Shown here one piece after another: positions 24,694 through 32,797 of a stretch of DNA of 64,000 bases. The notes below the pieces were generated by a model. It was not told the DNA's origin and did not search any database. It saw only the letters and a list, made by a program, of their open reading frames with translations. Made by a program: the position numbers and the translations under genes. This DNA comes from Kitasatospora sp. NBC_01287 (lineage in GTDB: Bacteria; Actinomycetota; Actinomycetes; Streptomycetales; Streptomycetaceae): contig NZ_JAPEPB010000001.1 of assembly GCF_026340565.1 (NCBI RefSeq), positions 6,670,001 to 6,734,000 on the forward strand, in the 5' to 3' direction. Every line of letters starts with the position of its first letter. The stretch's first letter is position 1.

Positions 24694-25731
24694 TTGGCGT
24701 CCCACCGCCGTCCCAAGCAGTCGAGCCGCGCGCGGATCTCCGTGCTCACCGCCGCTGCGGCGACCGCGGTCGCACTCTCCTCGCAGAGTGGGGCCTGGGC
24801 TGATCCGGCGCCCACGATCGACCAGGTCAAGGCGCAGATCGACGACCTGAACAACCAGCAGGAAGCGGCGGCCGAGAAGTACGACGGCGCCAAGGAGCGC
24901 GGCGACGAGCTGCGCCAGCAGGCCTCCCAGCTGCAGGACCAGGTGGCGCGCTCCCAGGACCAGGTGACCCAGCTGCAGACCGGCCTGGCCGGGGTGGCGG
25001 CCGACCAGTACCAGAACGGCGGGATCGATCCGTCCGTCCAGCTGATGCTCAACTCCAACCCGAGCGCCTACCTGGACCAGGCGTCCAGCATGCAGGTGGC
25101 CTCCAGCACCGAGGCGAACGCGCTGAGGTCCGTGCAGAGCCAGGAGCGCAACCTCGACCAGGAGAAGAAGGAAGCGGCCGACACGCTGGCCCAGTTGGAC
25201 TCGGCCACCCAGGAGCTGAACCAGGCCAAGGCGGACGTGCAGGCCAAGCTGGCCGCCGCGCAGAAGCTGCTCAACTCGCTGAGCGCCTCGCAGCGGGCCC
25301 AGCTCGCCGCCCAGGACCGCGCCTCGCGCAGCAGCGCCCGCACCGACCTCAGCACCCTGGACCTGCCGCCGGCCTCCGGCTACGCGGGCCAGGCCGTCCA
25401 GGAGGCGCTCAGCCGGCTCGGCGACTCCTACGTCTGGGGCGCCACCGGCACCACCACCTTCGACTGCTCGGGCCTGATGCAGTGGGCCTACGCGCAGGCC
25501 GGCGTCTCGCTGCCGCGCACCTCGCAGGAGCAGGCCACGGTGGGCGCCAACGTGGGCACCAACATCGCCAACGCGCAGCCCGGCGACCTGATCATCTACG
25601 GCAGCGACCGGCACCACGTGGCCATGTACATCGGCAACGGCAAGGCCGTGCACGCGCCGCACACCGGTGACGTGGTCCGGATCGCCGACGCCGTCTCGAT
25701 CGGTCAGATCAACACGATCCGCCGGCCCTGA
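24694..25731 (+). CDS. NlpC/P60 peptidoglycan endopeptidase (first of three)
   Basis: A 345-residue secreted cell-wall hydrolase. A signal peptide (about 1-36, cut near AWA) precedes a coiled-coil domain (about 40-220, with LNNQQEAAAEKYDGAKERGD and several LQDQVARSQDQVTQLQ heptads) like RipA or PcsB. The C-terminal NlpC/P60 domain (about 230-345) has catalytic Cys in TFDCSGLMQWAY and His in DRHHVAMYIGNG with HAPHTG. It should cut the D-Glu-mDAP bond in stem peptides. Start TTG 24694 has AAGGAG with 8-base spacing. Unlike the second copy, no riboswitch precedes it. Confidence 0.92.
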   Translation: MASHRRPKQSSRARISVLTAAAATAVALSSQSGAWADPAPTIDQVKAQIDDLNNQQEAAAEKYDGAKERGDELRQQASQLQDQVARSQDQVTQLQTGLAGVAADQYQNGGIDPSVQLMLNSNPSAYLDQASSMQVASSTEANALRSVQSQERNLDQEKKEAADTLAQLDSATQELNQAKADVQAKLAAAQKLLNSLSASQRAQLAAQDRASRSSARTDLSTLDLPPASGYAGQAVQEALSRLGDSYVWGATGTTTFDCSGLMQWAYAQAGVSLPRTSQEQATVGANVGTNIANAQPGDLIIYGSDRHHVAMYIGNGKAVHAPHTGDVVRIADAVSIGQINTIRRP

Positions 25732-25767
25732 CCCACCGTCGCCCCGCCGTGCCGGGCGCACTGCTGA

Positions 25768-25798
25768 TCCCCCGTCACCCTTCGCGTGTGACGGGGGA
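25768..25798 (+). terminator. 11-bp hairpin terminator after the first NlpC/P60 gene
   Basis: The arms 25768-25778 and 25788-25798 are exact inverse complements with a 9-base loop, followed by CACTTCTTCG. It lies 37 bp after the stop. Confidence 0.75.
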
Positions 25799-25882
25799 CA
25801 CTTCTTCGTGCACCGTGTGATCACTTGCCGGTGATCCCCCTAGCACGGAGAGTCAAAGTTTCCGGGTTTTTCCGACAAGGAT

Positions 25883-25912
25883 TTGAACGGATCACAGATT
25901 TGTTACTAGGGT
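25883..25912 (+). promoter_or_regulatory. Promoter of the c-di-AMP riboswitch-NlpC/P60 transcript
   Basis: The -35 TTGAAC (25883-25888) and -10 TAGGGT (25907-25912) are separated by 18 bp inside a locally AT-rich stretch. The transcript would start near 25919, about 40 bases before the conserved aptamer. Confidence 0.65.
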
Positions 25913-25959
25913 CGGCAATCAGACCCACGCGATGGTGATCACCCGACCCGGGTGACGGC

Positions 25960-26157
25960 GCGGGCACCGCCGAGTCTGGAAAGCAGCACGGGCAGTTGAC
26001 TGCCCGACGGATCTCCTTCGGGAAGGCTGCGGACCGGAGCCGGGGAACCACGTTCCTCGGGGTGAATCGGCGCCAGGTCGGCCACGGGCCGGTGAGGCGT
26101 CGTAGGGCATCTCTTCCAGCCCGAACCCGTCAGCTCACCCGGTAGGCGGTTCGAGGG
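25960..26157 (+). ncRNA. ydaO/yuaA-type cyclic di-AMP riboswitch
   Basis: Conserved actinobacterial ydaO blocks appear in order: GCACCGCCGAGTCTGG, then GAGCCGGGGAACCACGTTCC, CTCGGGGTGAATCGG, GTAGGGCATCTCTTCC, and AGCCCGAACCCGTCAGCTCA with CCCGGTAGGCGG. The GAGGGAAGAAGGA ribosome region follows directly. In this family c-di-AMP binding turns expression off, and the targets are often cell-wall hydrolases, as here. Edges are approximate. Confidence 0.9.
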
Positions 26158-26168
26158 AAGAAGGATTC

Positions 26169-27329
26169 GTGGCGTCCCATCGTCGTCCCAAGCCCGTCGG
26201 TCGTACCCGCGCGTCGATCCTGACCGCCGCCGCCGCGACCGCCATGGCGCTCTCCTCGCAGGGCGCGGCGCACGCCGACCCGGCGCCCTCGCTCGACCAG
26301 GTCAAGTCCCAGGTCGACGATCTGAACAACCAGGCGGAGCAGGCCACCGAGCAGTACGACGGGGCCCAGGCCCAGCAGCAGACGCTGCAGAAGCAGGTCG
26401 GCGACCTGCAGGACCAGGTGGCGCGGCAGCAGGACCAGGTGACCAACCTGCAGGCCGGGCTGGCCTCGGTGGCCGCCGACCAGTACGCCAACAACGGCAT
26501 ATCGCCGACCGTCCAGATGATGCTCTCGTCCAATCCGGACAGCTTCCTCACCCAGGCCAGTTCGATCAGCCAGCTCAACAGCACCCAGGCGGAGACGCTG
26601 AAGGAGTTGCAGGGCGATGAGCGGGTGCTCGACCAGTCCAAGTCCGACGCGCAGACCAAGCTCGCCGCCCTGGACGCCACCACCCAGCAGCTGAAGACGG
26701 CCAAGGCGACCATCCAGGCCAAGCTGGCGCAGGCCCAGAGCCTGCTCAACTCGCTCACCGAGCAGCAGCGCCAGCAGATGGCCGCCGCGCAGGCGAAGGC
26801 CGACGCCGCCGCCAAGGCCGCCGCCGACCAGGCCGCCGCGCAGGCGAAGGCGGCCGCTGCCGCCAAGGCGCAGTCCGACGCCCAGGCCGCCGCCTCGCGC
26901 GACTCCTCCCGCACCGACCTGGGCAGCTCCTCCGGCACGGCCACCGCACCGGCCGCGCCTGCCGCGCCGACCACCGGCAGCTCGGCCGCCGCCGCCGCGA
27001 TCGCCGCCGCCGAGAGCAAGCTCGGCTCGCCGTACAAGTACGGCACCGAGGGTCCCAGCACCTTCGACTGCTCGGGCCTGATGCAGTGGGCCTACGCGCA
27101 GGCCGGGGTCTCGCTGCCGCGCACCTCCGAGGAGCAGGCCGCGAGCGGCACCAACGAGGGCACCAACATCGCCAACGCGCAGCCGGGCGACCTGCTGATC
27201 TTCAACAACTACGGCCACGTCGGCATGTACGTGGGTGGCGGTGTGATGATCCACGCGCCGCGTGCCGGTGAGAACGTCAAGTACGAGTCGGCCACCGTGA
27301 TGGGGATCGAGGCGATCGTCCGCCCCTGA
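26169..27329 (+). CDS. NlpC/P60 peptidoglycan endopeptidase under c-di-AMP riboswitch control (second of three)
   Basis: A 386-residue secreted hydrolase, a close paralogue of the gene at 24694 (both begin MASHRRPK and share the LNNQ coiled coil). The signal peptide ends near AHADP. The coiled coil (about 45-215) is followed by an Ala-rich linker (about 195-270) longer than in the sister protein. The NlpC/P60 domain (about 275-386) has Cys in TFDCSGLMQWAY and His in NYGHVGMYVGGG. Start GTG 26169 follows GAGGGA. The upstream riboswitch ties its synthesis to c-di-AMP, a signal of osmotic and cell-wall state. Confidence 0.93.
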   Translation: MASHRRPKPVGRTRASILTAAAATAMALSSQGAAHADPAPSLDQVKSQVDDLNNQAEQATEQYDGAQAQQQTLQKQVGDLQDQVARQQDQVTNLQAGLASVAADQYANNGISPTVQMMLSSNPDSFLTQASSISQLNSTQAETLKELQGDERVLDQSKSDAQTKLAALDATTQQLKTAKATIQAKLAQAQSLLNSLTEQQRQQMAAAQAKADAAAKAAADQAAAQAKAAAAAKAQSDAQAAASRDSSRTDLGSSSGTATAPAAPAAPTTGSSAAAAAIAAAESKLGSPYKYGTEGPSTFDCSGLMQWAYAQAGVSLPRTSEEQAASGTNEGTNIANAQPGDLLIFNNYGHVGMYVGGGVMIHAPRAGENVKYESATVMGIEAIVRP

Positions 27330-27372
27330 CGGCTCCTGACGTACCCGACGTCCCTGGCGGGGCGTCACCCAG

Positions 27373-27399
27373 GCCCGGTCTCCAGCACGGAGGCCGGGC
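27373..27399 (+). terminator. 11-bp hairpin terminator after the second NlpC/P60 gene
   Basis: The arms 27373-27383 and 27389-27399 pair with one G-U wobble around AGCAC, followed by TTTCGGCGTTCT. It lies 43 bp after the stop. Confidence 0.7.
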
Positions 27400-27451
27400 T
27401 TTCGGCGTTCTGGTGTCCGATTGTGGATCAAATATTCGTATCGGTGGGGGT

Positions 27452-27481
27452 TTGGACTCATCCGTCCTGACTCGCTAACGT
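27452..27481 (+). promoter_or_regulatory. Promoter of the third NlpC/P60 gene
   Basis: The -35 TTGGAC (27452-27457) and -10 TAACGT (27476-27481) are separated by 18 bp, directly after the AT-rich segment at 27419-27440. This predicts a leader of about 60 bases. Confidence 0.6.
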
Positions 27482-27549
27482 CTGCGCTCGGACCTCAGCT
27501 CCTCCGAGGGCTCACCCCGAGCTCTCACGGCGATTGGAGTCGTCAGCCG

Positions 27550-28590
27550 ATGGCGATCACACCCCCGTCGGGCACCGCGCGCCGATTCGCCCGGGTGCTG
27601 GCGGTCACCGCCGCCGCCACCACCGCCCTGGCGATGACGGCCACCGCGCAGGGCGCGCCGGCCAAGCCGGACAAGAAGGACGTCAAGGCGCAGGTGGACC
27701 AGCTCTACGCGGAGGCCGAGCAGGCCTCCGAGAAGTCCAACGCCGCCGAGGAGGACGCCAAGCGCCTGCAGACCGAGACCAGCAGCCTGCAGGACCAGGT
27801 GGCGCAGGGCCAGGACACCCTCAACCGGATGCGCTCGGACCTGGCCACCGTCGCGGCCGCCGAGTACCGCTCCGGCGGGATGGACCCGACCGTGCAGCTG
27901 ATGCTCTCCTCCGACCCGGCCGGCTACCTGGTCAAGGCGCGCAGCCTGGCCGAGGCCGGGCGGCAGCAGGCGGCTTCGCTGCACGAGGTGCTGGAGCAGC
28001 AGCGCCGGCTGGACCAGCGGCGCACCGAGGCCGGCGCCAAGCTGGCCGAGCTGGAGACGGTGCGCGACACGCTGGCGCGGAGCAAGCAGCAGGTGCAGCA
28101 GCGGCTGAAGAGCGCCCAGGCGCTGCTCAACAGCCTCTCCGCCGCCGAGCGGAGCCAGCTGCTCGCGCAGGACGCCCGGGAGGCGCACGAGCGGGCGACG
28201 CGCGGCGCGGACCGGGTCGACCTGGGCACCCAGCCCCCCGCCTCGGACCGGGCGGCGGCCGCGGTGGCGGCGGCGCTGAGCAAGCTCGGCTCGCCGTACG
28301 TCTACGGTTCGACCGGGCCCGGCAGTTTCGACTGCTCGGGTCTGATGTACTGGAGCTGGCGGCAGGCCGGAGTGAGCCTGCCGCGCACCTCGCAGGCGCA
28401 GGCGTTCGGCGGGCAGCGGGTGAGCCTGGCAGAGGCGCGACCGGGAGACTTGGTGATCTTCTTCCATGACATGCACCACGTCGGCATGTACGTCGGCGGT
28501 GGCACGGTGATCCACGCCCCCTACCCCGGGGCCCGGGTGCGCTACGAGAACGTCTCGGCGATGCCGGTGGCGGCGGTGGTGCGGGTCTGA
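27550..28590 (+). CDS. NlpC/P60 peptidoglycan endopeptidase (third of three)
   Basis: A 346-residue secreted hydrolase, more diverged than the other two. A signal peptide (about 1-37, ending TAQGAPA) precedes a coiled coil (about 42-225, including SSLQDQVAQGQDTLNRMRSD). The NlpC/P60 domain (about 235-346) has Cys in SFDCSGLMYWSWRQ and His in DMHHVGMYVGGG with HAPYPGARV. Start ATG 27550 has GGAG ten bases upstream. It has its own promoter. The Tat-type metalloprotease gene follows after 35 bp and may be co-transcribed. Confidence 0.92.
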   Translation: MAITPPSGTARRFARVLAVTAAATTALAMTATAQGAPAKPDKKDVKAQVDQLYAEAEQASEKSNAAEEDAKRLQTETSSLQDQVAQGQDTLNRMRSDLATVAAAEYRSGGMDPTVQLMLSSDPAGYLVKARSLAEAGRQQAASLHEVLEQQRRLDQRRTEAGAKLAELETVRDTLARSKQQVQQRLKSAQALLNSLSAAERSQLLAQDAREAHERATRGADRVDLGTQPPASDRAAAAVAAALSKLGSPYVYGSTGPGSFDCSGLMYWSWRQAGVSLPRTSQAQAFGGQRVSLAEARPGDLVIFFHDMHHVGMYVGGGTVIHAPYPGARVRYENVSAMPVAAVVRV

Positions 28591-28625
28591 GCGCCCAGGC
28601 GTGGCAGCGGCAGCCGGCCGACCTC

Positions 28626-29855
28626 ATGGCCGACGCTCCGGCCGACCACCTTGCCGACACCCCTGACGACACCCCCGCAGACCTCTCGGCCGACGCTCCG
28701 GCCGACCCCGCCGCGGGTGGCGGGGTCTCGCGGCGGGCCGCGCTGCTGCTGGCGGCCGGTGCGCTGGCCCAGCTCTCGCTGCCCCGGGTGCTGCCGCCCC
28801 GAGCGCCCGCCGCCCCGCAGGTGCTCGGCGCCGCGCCGCTGGCCGCGCTGCTGGCCGCGCACGCCCGGGCGCTGCGCACCGGGCGGTTGGCCGCGCTCGA
28901 CCTGGCCCAGCTGGACTACCGCGCGACCTCCTGGGACGCCACCGCGGTGAGCGCCGAGCTCTCCTACCGGCTGGCGGGCTTCGACGACTACCCGGTGGTG
29001 CTGGGCCGCCGGTTCACCCTGGCCGGTGGCGCGCTGGGCGAGGAGAGCGCGGCGCCGGGCAGCGCTGCCGCTCCCTGGGACCTGGGCGACCCGATGCCGG
29101 TGCGCGGGGCGCGGTGCGTGGTCCTCGGGCCGGCCGCGCCGGCGGAGCTGACCGGGCTGGCCGCCGTCGCGGACCGCGCGGTACCCGCCGTCAGCGCGGT
29201 GTGGGGCACCGCCTGGGCGGGCCGGCTGGTGCTCCAGCTGCCGACCAGCGAGGTCCAGTTCACCCGGCTGCTCGGGGTCGACCCGAGCTCGTACGCGGAC
29301 ATAGCCGCGGTCACCAGCGCGGCCGCGGGCGCCCCGGTGCACACCCCGGCGGACCGGGTGCTGGTCAACCCGGACGCGTTCCGCCTGCTCAGCGCGTTCG
29401 GCAAGCAGGTGGTCATCACCCACGAGAGCACCCATGTGGCCACCAGGGCCGACACCCACCCGTGGACCCCGCTCTGGCTCTCCGAGGGGGTCGCCGACTA
29501 CACCGGCTACCTGGGCACCGGCCGCACCGCCCGACAGATCGCCCCCGAGCTGACCTCGGACGTGGCGGCCGGCAAGCTCCCCACCGCGCTGCCCACCGAC
29601 GCCGACTTCTCAGCGGGCTCCACCGGCATCGCCCAGGCCTACGAGCTCTCCTGGCTGGCCTGCGGCCTGATCGCAGCCGAGCACGGGCAGCAGGCCCTGG
29701 TGGACGTCTACCGGGCGGTCGGCGCGGCAGGGCCCGGTGCTGGTCGCGCGCAGCAGTTGGACCGGGTCCTCGGCGACCGGCTCGGCTACGGGCTGGCGGA
29801 GTTCACCCGGCGGTGGATCGCCGCCGTGCTCCGCGAGGTCGGGCCGGCCGGCTGA
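28626..29855 (+). CDS. Putative exported zinc metalloprotease-like protein (HExxH), Tat-type signal
   Basis: A 409-residue protein. After an acidic, repetitive N-terminus (about 1-33) comes SRRAALLLAAGALAQLSLP, which looks like a twin-arginine signal. The C-terminal half contains HESTHVAT (HExxH zinc site) and, about 23 residues on, LWLSEGVADYTGY, where the Glu fits the third ligand of gluzincins. No known peptidase family is certain. Start ATG 28626 lacks a good ribosome site and the acidic segment before the signal is unusual, so the real start could be later. Confidence 0.72.
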   Translation: MADAPADHLADTPDDTPADLSADAPADPAAGGGVSRRAALLLAAGALAQLSLPRVLPPRAPAAPQVLGAAPLAALLAAHARALRTGRLAALDLAQLDYRATSWDATAVSAELSYRLAGFDDYPVVLGRRFTLAGGALGEESAAPGSAAAPWDLGDPMPVRGARCVVLGPAAPAELTGLAAVADRAVPAVSAVWGTAWAGRLVLQLPTSEVQFTRLLGVDPSSYADIAAVTSAAAGAPVHTPADRVLVNPDAFRLLSAFGKQVVITHESTHVATRADTHPWTPLWLSEGVADYTGYLGTGRTARQIAPELTSDVAAGKLPTALPTDADFSAGSTGIAQAYELSWLACGLIAAEHGQQALVDVYRAVGAAGPGAGRAQQLDRVLGDRLGYGLAEFTRRWIAAVLREVGPAG

Positions 29856-29963
29856 GGGCCCACCGTCTGGGGGGCCTGCCGGCTGAGCGGCGGCGGGGCG
29901 GCAGGCGCCCGTGGCTCAGGGCTCGGCAGCGGCCTGGCCGGTGGTGGCCCGGCCGGCGGTGGC

Positions 29964-31361
29964 TCAGCCGCGCTGGATGTCGTCCAGCAGGCTCTGCTCG
30001 TAGGCGATCCCCGGGCGCACCGGGTACGTCTGCTCCGGCTCCTCCGGCAGCGCGGCCCGCTCGACGGCGGCCGCGGGCGCCGGGCCCTGGGTGGAGCGCC
30101 ACAGCCGCCGGCAGGAGAGCAGGGTGGCGGCCAGCAGGGTGAGGTTGCGGGAGGCCAGCACGGTCACGCCCCAGGGCATGCTGTTGACCACCTGGCCGAA
30201 GTTCATCGGGAACTCCAGCGTGGTCAGCACCGTCGCCACCAGGACCAGCACCGCCACCGGCCGCTGGCTGGTACCGCGCACGGTCAGGCAGACCGCCGCC
30301 AGGCCGACCAGCCAGACCAGGTACTGCGGGCTGATCACCCGGCTGGTCACGGTGAAGATCAGCAGTGCCGCCAGGGCCGCGTCGTAGGTGGTGGAGGGCT
30401 GCCAGCGGCGGGCCCGCAACCGCCAGTAGAGCAGCCAGGCGAAGCCGGCCAGGGTCGCGCCCACCGCGAGCTTGGAGATCACCGGCACCCAGGGGCCCAG
30501 GAACTCCACCGAGCCGTAGTTCATGGTGACCGCGCCGTGCCAGCCGCCGAACATCTTGGCGAAGTGCAGCGGTAGCGCGCCCAGCGACTCCACCTCGACG
30601 CCGCGGTCGGCCTGGAAGGTGAGGAACTGGAAGGCCCCGTTCATGCCCGCGGCCAGCAGGAAGGAGAGCGCGGCGACCGCGGCCACCGCCGAGGTCCACG
30701 AGCGCCGGGTCCGCCGGCCGCGCGGGGTGCCGGCCAGGCCGAGCAGCGGCCATAGCTTCATCAGCCCGCCCACGCCCAGCAGGATGCCGCCCAGCACCGG
30801 GCGGCGCAGGATCACCAGCAGGCCGGTCACGGCCATCGCGGTGACCAGGATGTCGTAGCGGCAGTAGACGGTCGGGCCCAGCAGCGGCACCCCGATCACC
30901 CAGATCCAGGCACCGGCGAGGCTGCGCCCGCGGCGCAGGCCGGAGCGCAGCAGCATGCCCATCGCGAGCGTGTCGAAGAGCCCGCAGAGCACGAAGAACG
31001 AGGTCAGGTAGGACCAGGGCAGCAGGCCGGGGGCCAGGATCACCAGCGCGGCACCCGGTGGGTACTGCCAGGTGACGTCGTCCATCGGGAAGGTGCCGGT
31101 CTGCAGCACCTGGTACCAGCCGTGGTAGATCACCGAGACGTCGGTGGTCACGTCCATCGGCGCTATCTTGAGCACGCCGGTGACCAGCAGGATCAGCAGG
31201 GTCCGGGTGAGCACCCAGCTGCCGCCGACCCGCCAGGCGGCGCGGCGCGATGGCGCGGCGGGCGTCACGGCGGTGGAGCCGGGGGGTGGGGGTACGGCGA
31301 GGGCGAGACCGCCGCCACTGCTGCCGTCCTGGTCGGCCGGGCCGTCCTTGGCCAACTCCAC
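29964..31361 (-). CDS. GT87-type polyprenyl-phosphate-mannose-dependent mannosyltransferase (membrane)
   Basis: A 465-residue polytopic protein with about ten membrane helices, of the DUF2029/GT87 family that in actinobacteria adds alpha-mannose to lipid-linked glycans from polyprenyl-phosphate mannose. The first extracytoplasmic loop has DVSVIYHGWYQVLQTG and WQYPPGAA, typical of GT-C enzymes, and SRVISPQYLVWLVGL is a conserved block. Start GTG 31361 has GAGGGAG with 4-base spacing. It is divergent from a PimB-like GT4 mannosyltransferase, which fits a role in lipomannan-like glycolipid synthesis. Confidence 0.85.
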   Translation of the reverse strand: MELAKDGPADQDGSSGGGLALAVPPPPGSTAVTPAAPSRRAAWRVGGSWVLTRTLLILLVTGVLKIAPMDVTTDVSVIYHGWYQVLQTGTFPMDDVTWQYPPGAALVILAPGLLPWSYLTSFFVLCGLFDTLAMGMLLRSGLRRGRSLAGAWIWVIGVPLLGPTVYCRYDILVTAMAVTGLLVILRRPVLGGILLGVGGLMKLWPLLGLAGTPRGRRTRRSWTSAVAAVAALSFLLAAGMNGAFQFLTFQADRGVEVESLGALPLHFAKMFGGWHGAVTMNYGSVEFLGPWVPVISKLAVGATLAGFAWLLYWRLRARRWQPSTTYDAALAALLIFTVTSRVISPQYLVWLVGLAAVCLTVRGTSQRPVAVLVLVATVLTTLEFPMNFGQVVNSMPWGVTVLASRNLTLLAATLLSCRRLWRSTQGPAPAAAVERAALPEEPEQTYPVRPGIAYEQSLLDDIQRG

Positions 31362-31536
31362 TGTGCTCCCTCGTTCGCTGCGCGCACCCGCCTGAACCCG
31401 TGTCGGCTAGGACAGAGCCACGGGGGAAACGGTTCCGGGTCCCTCAACCGTTCCCGCCGCATCGGCATGGTGACCTATGGTACGGATCACCGAGCGGTGA
31501 ACCGCGCACCCCCCGACCGAGCGAGCCGTGGACAGT

Positions 31537-32685
31537 ATGCCCAAGACCCTTGTCGTCACCAACGACTTTCCCCCACGCCCCGGCGGAATCCAGGCCTTCG
31601 TCCACAACATGGCCACCCGCCAACCCGCGGGTGACATTGTGGTGTATGCCTCATCCTGGCGCGACGGCCGCGAGGTCGCGCGGTTCGACGCCGAGCAGCC
31701 GTTCCCCGTGGTCCGGGACCGGAGCACGATGCTGCTGCCCACGCCCCGGGTCACCCGGCGCGCCGCCGAGCTGCTCCGGACCGAGGGCTGCGACACCGTC
31801 TGGTTCGGCGCCGCCGCGCCGCTGGGTCTGATGGCGCCCGCGCTGCGCCGTGCCGGTGCGCGCCGGCTGCTGGGCATGACGCACGGCCACGAGGCCGCCT
31901 GGGCGCAGCTGCCGGCCTCCCGGCAGCTGCTGCGCCGGATCGGCGAGGGCACCGACACGCTCACCTACCTCGGCGAGTACACCCGCTCGCGGATCGCCGC
32001 GGCGGTGGGCCCCGGGCCGGCCGCGCGGATGGCGCAGTTGCCGCCGGGGGTGGACGAGAAGACCTTCCACCCGGAGTCGGGCGGGGCCCAGGTGCGCGCG
32101 GCGCTCGGGCTGACCGACCGCCCGGTGGTGGTCTGCGTCTCCCGGCTGGTGCCGCGCAAGGGGCAGGACACGCTGATCGAGGCGATGCCGCGGATCCTGG
32201 CCGCCGAGCCGGACACGGTGCTGCTGATCGTCGGCGGCGGGCCCTACCTGGCCGACCTGCGCCGCCTCGCCGAGCGCACCGGGGTGGCCGGTTCGGTGCG
32301 GTTCACCGGGGAGGTGCCGTGGTCCGAGCTGCCGGCCCACTACGGCGCCGGGGACGTCTTCGCGATGCCCTGCCGGACCAGGCGCGGCGGACTGGACGTG
32401 GAGGGGCTCGGCATCGTCTACCTGGAGGCCTCGGCCACCGGGCTGCCGGTGGTGGCGGGCGACTCGGGCGGCGCGCCGGACGCGGTGCGGGAGGGCGAGA
32501 CCGGCTACGTGGTGCCCGGCGGCTCGCCCGGGGCGGTCGCCGAGCGGATCGTGCGGCTGCTCGGCGACGAGGCGCTGCGCCGCGAACTGGGTGCGGCCGG
32601 GCGGCGCTGGGTGGAGGACGCCTGGCGCTGGGACCTGCTGGCCGAGCGCCTCGGCGGACTGCTGGCCGGGCCCGACCGGCCCTGA
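31537..32685 (+). CDS. GT4 glycosyltransferase, PimB'-like alpha-mannosyltransferase
   Basis: A 382-residue GT-B glycosyltransferase of family GT4. The N-terminal acceptor lobe begins KTLVVTNDFPPRPGGIQAF with the Gly-Gly loop. The C-terminal donor lobe contains VSRLVPRKGQDTLIEAM and the EX7E motif region EGLGIVYLEASATGLPVVAG. PimB' uses GDP-mannose to add the second mannose to phosphatidylinositol mannoside at the inner membrane face. Start ATG 31537 is chosen from family alignment; GTG 31528 would add three residues and neither has a strong ribosome site. Confidence 0.85.
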   Translation: MPKTLVVTNDFPPRPGGIQAFVHNMATRQPAGDIVVYASSWRDGREVARFDAEQPFPVVRDRSTMLLPTPRVTRRAAELLRTEGCDTVWFGAAAPLGLMAPALRRAGARRLLGMTHGHEAAWAQLPASRQLLRRIGEGTDTLTYLGEYTRSRIAAAVGPGPAARMAQLPPGVDEKTFHPESGGAQVRAALGLTDRPVVVCVSRLVPRKGQDTLIEAMPRILAAEPDTVLLIVGGGPYLADLRRLAERTGVAGSVRFTGEVPWSELPAHYGAGDVFAMPCRTRRGGLDVEGLGIVYLEASATGLPVVAGDSGGAPDAVREGETGYVVPGGSPGAVAERIVRLLGDEALRRELGAAGRRWVEDAWRWDLLAERLGGLLAGPDRP

Positions 32686-32797
32686 GGGGGGCCGCCCGGT
32701 TCCCGGGACCGGGCCGGAGCGGGACAGACCGGAGCGGGACAGGACGGGGCGGGGCGGGTCGGGAGACCCACCCCGGGAGGTCCGGCCCGGGGGCCGG

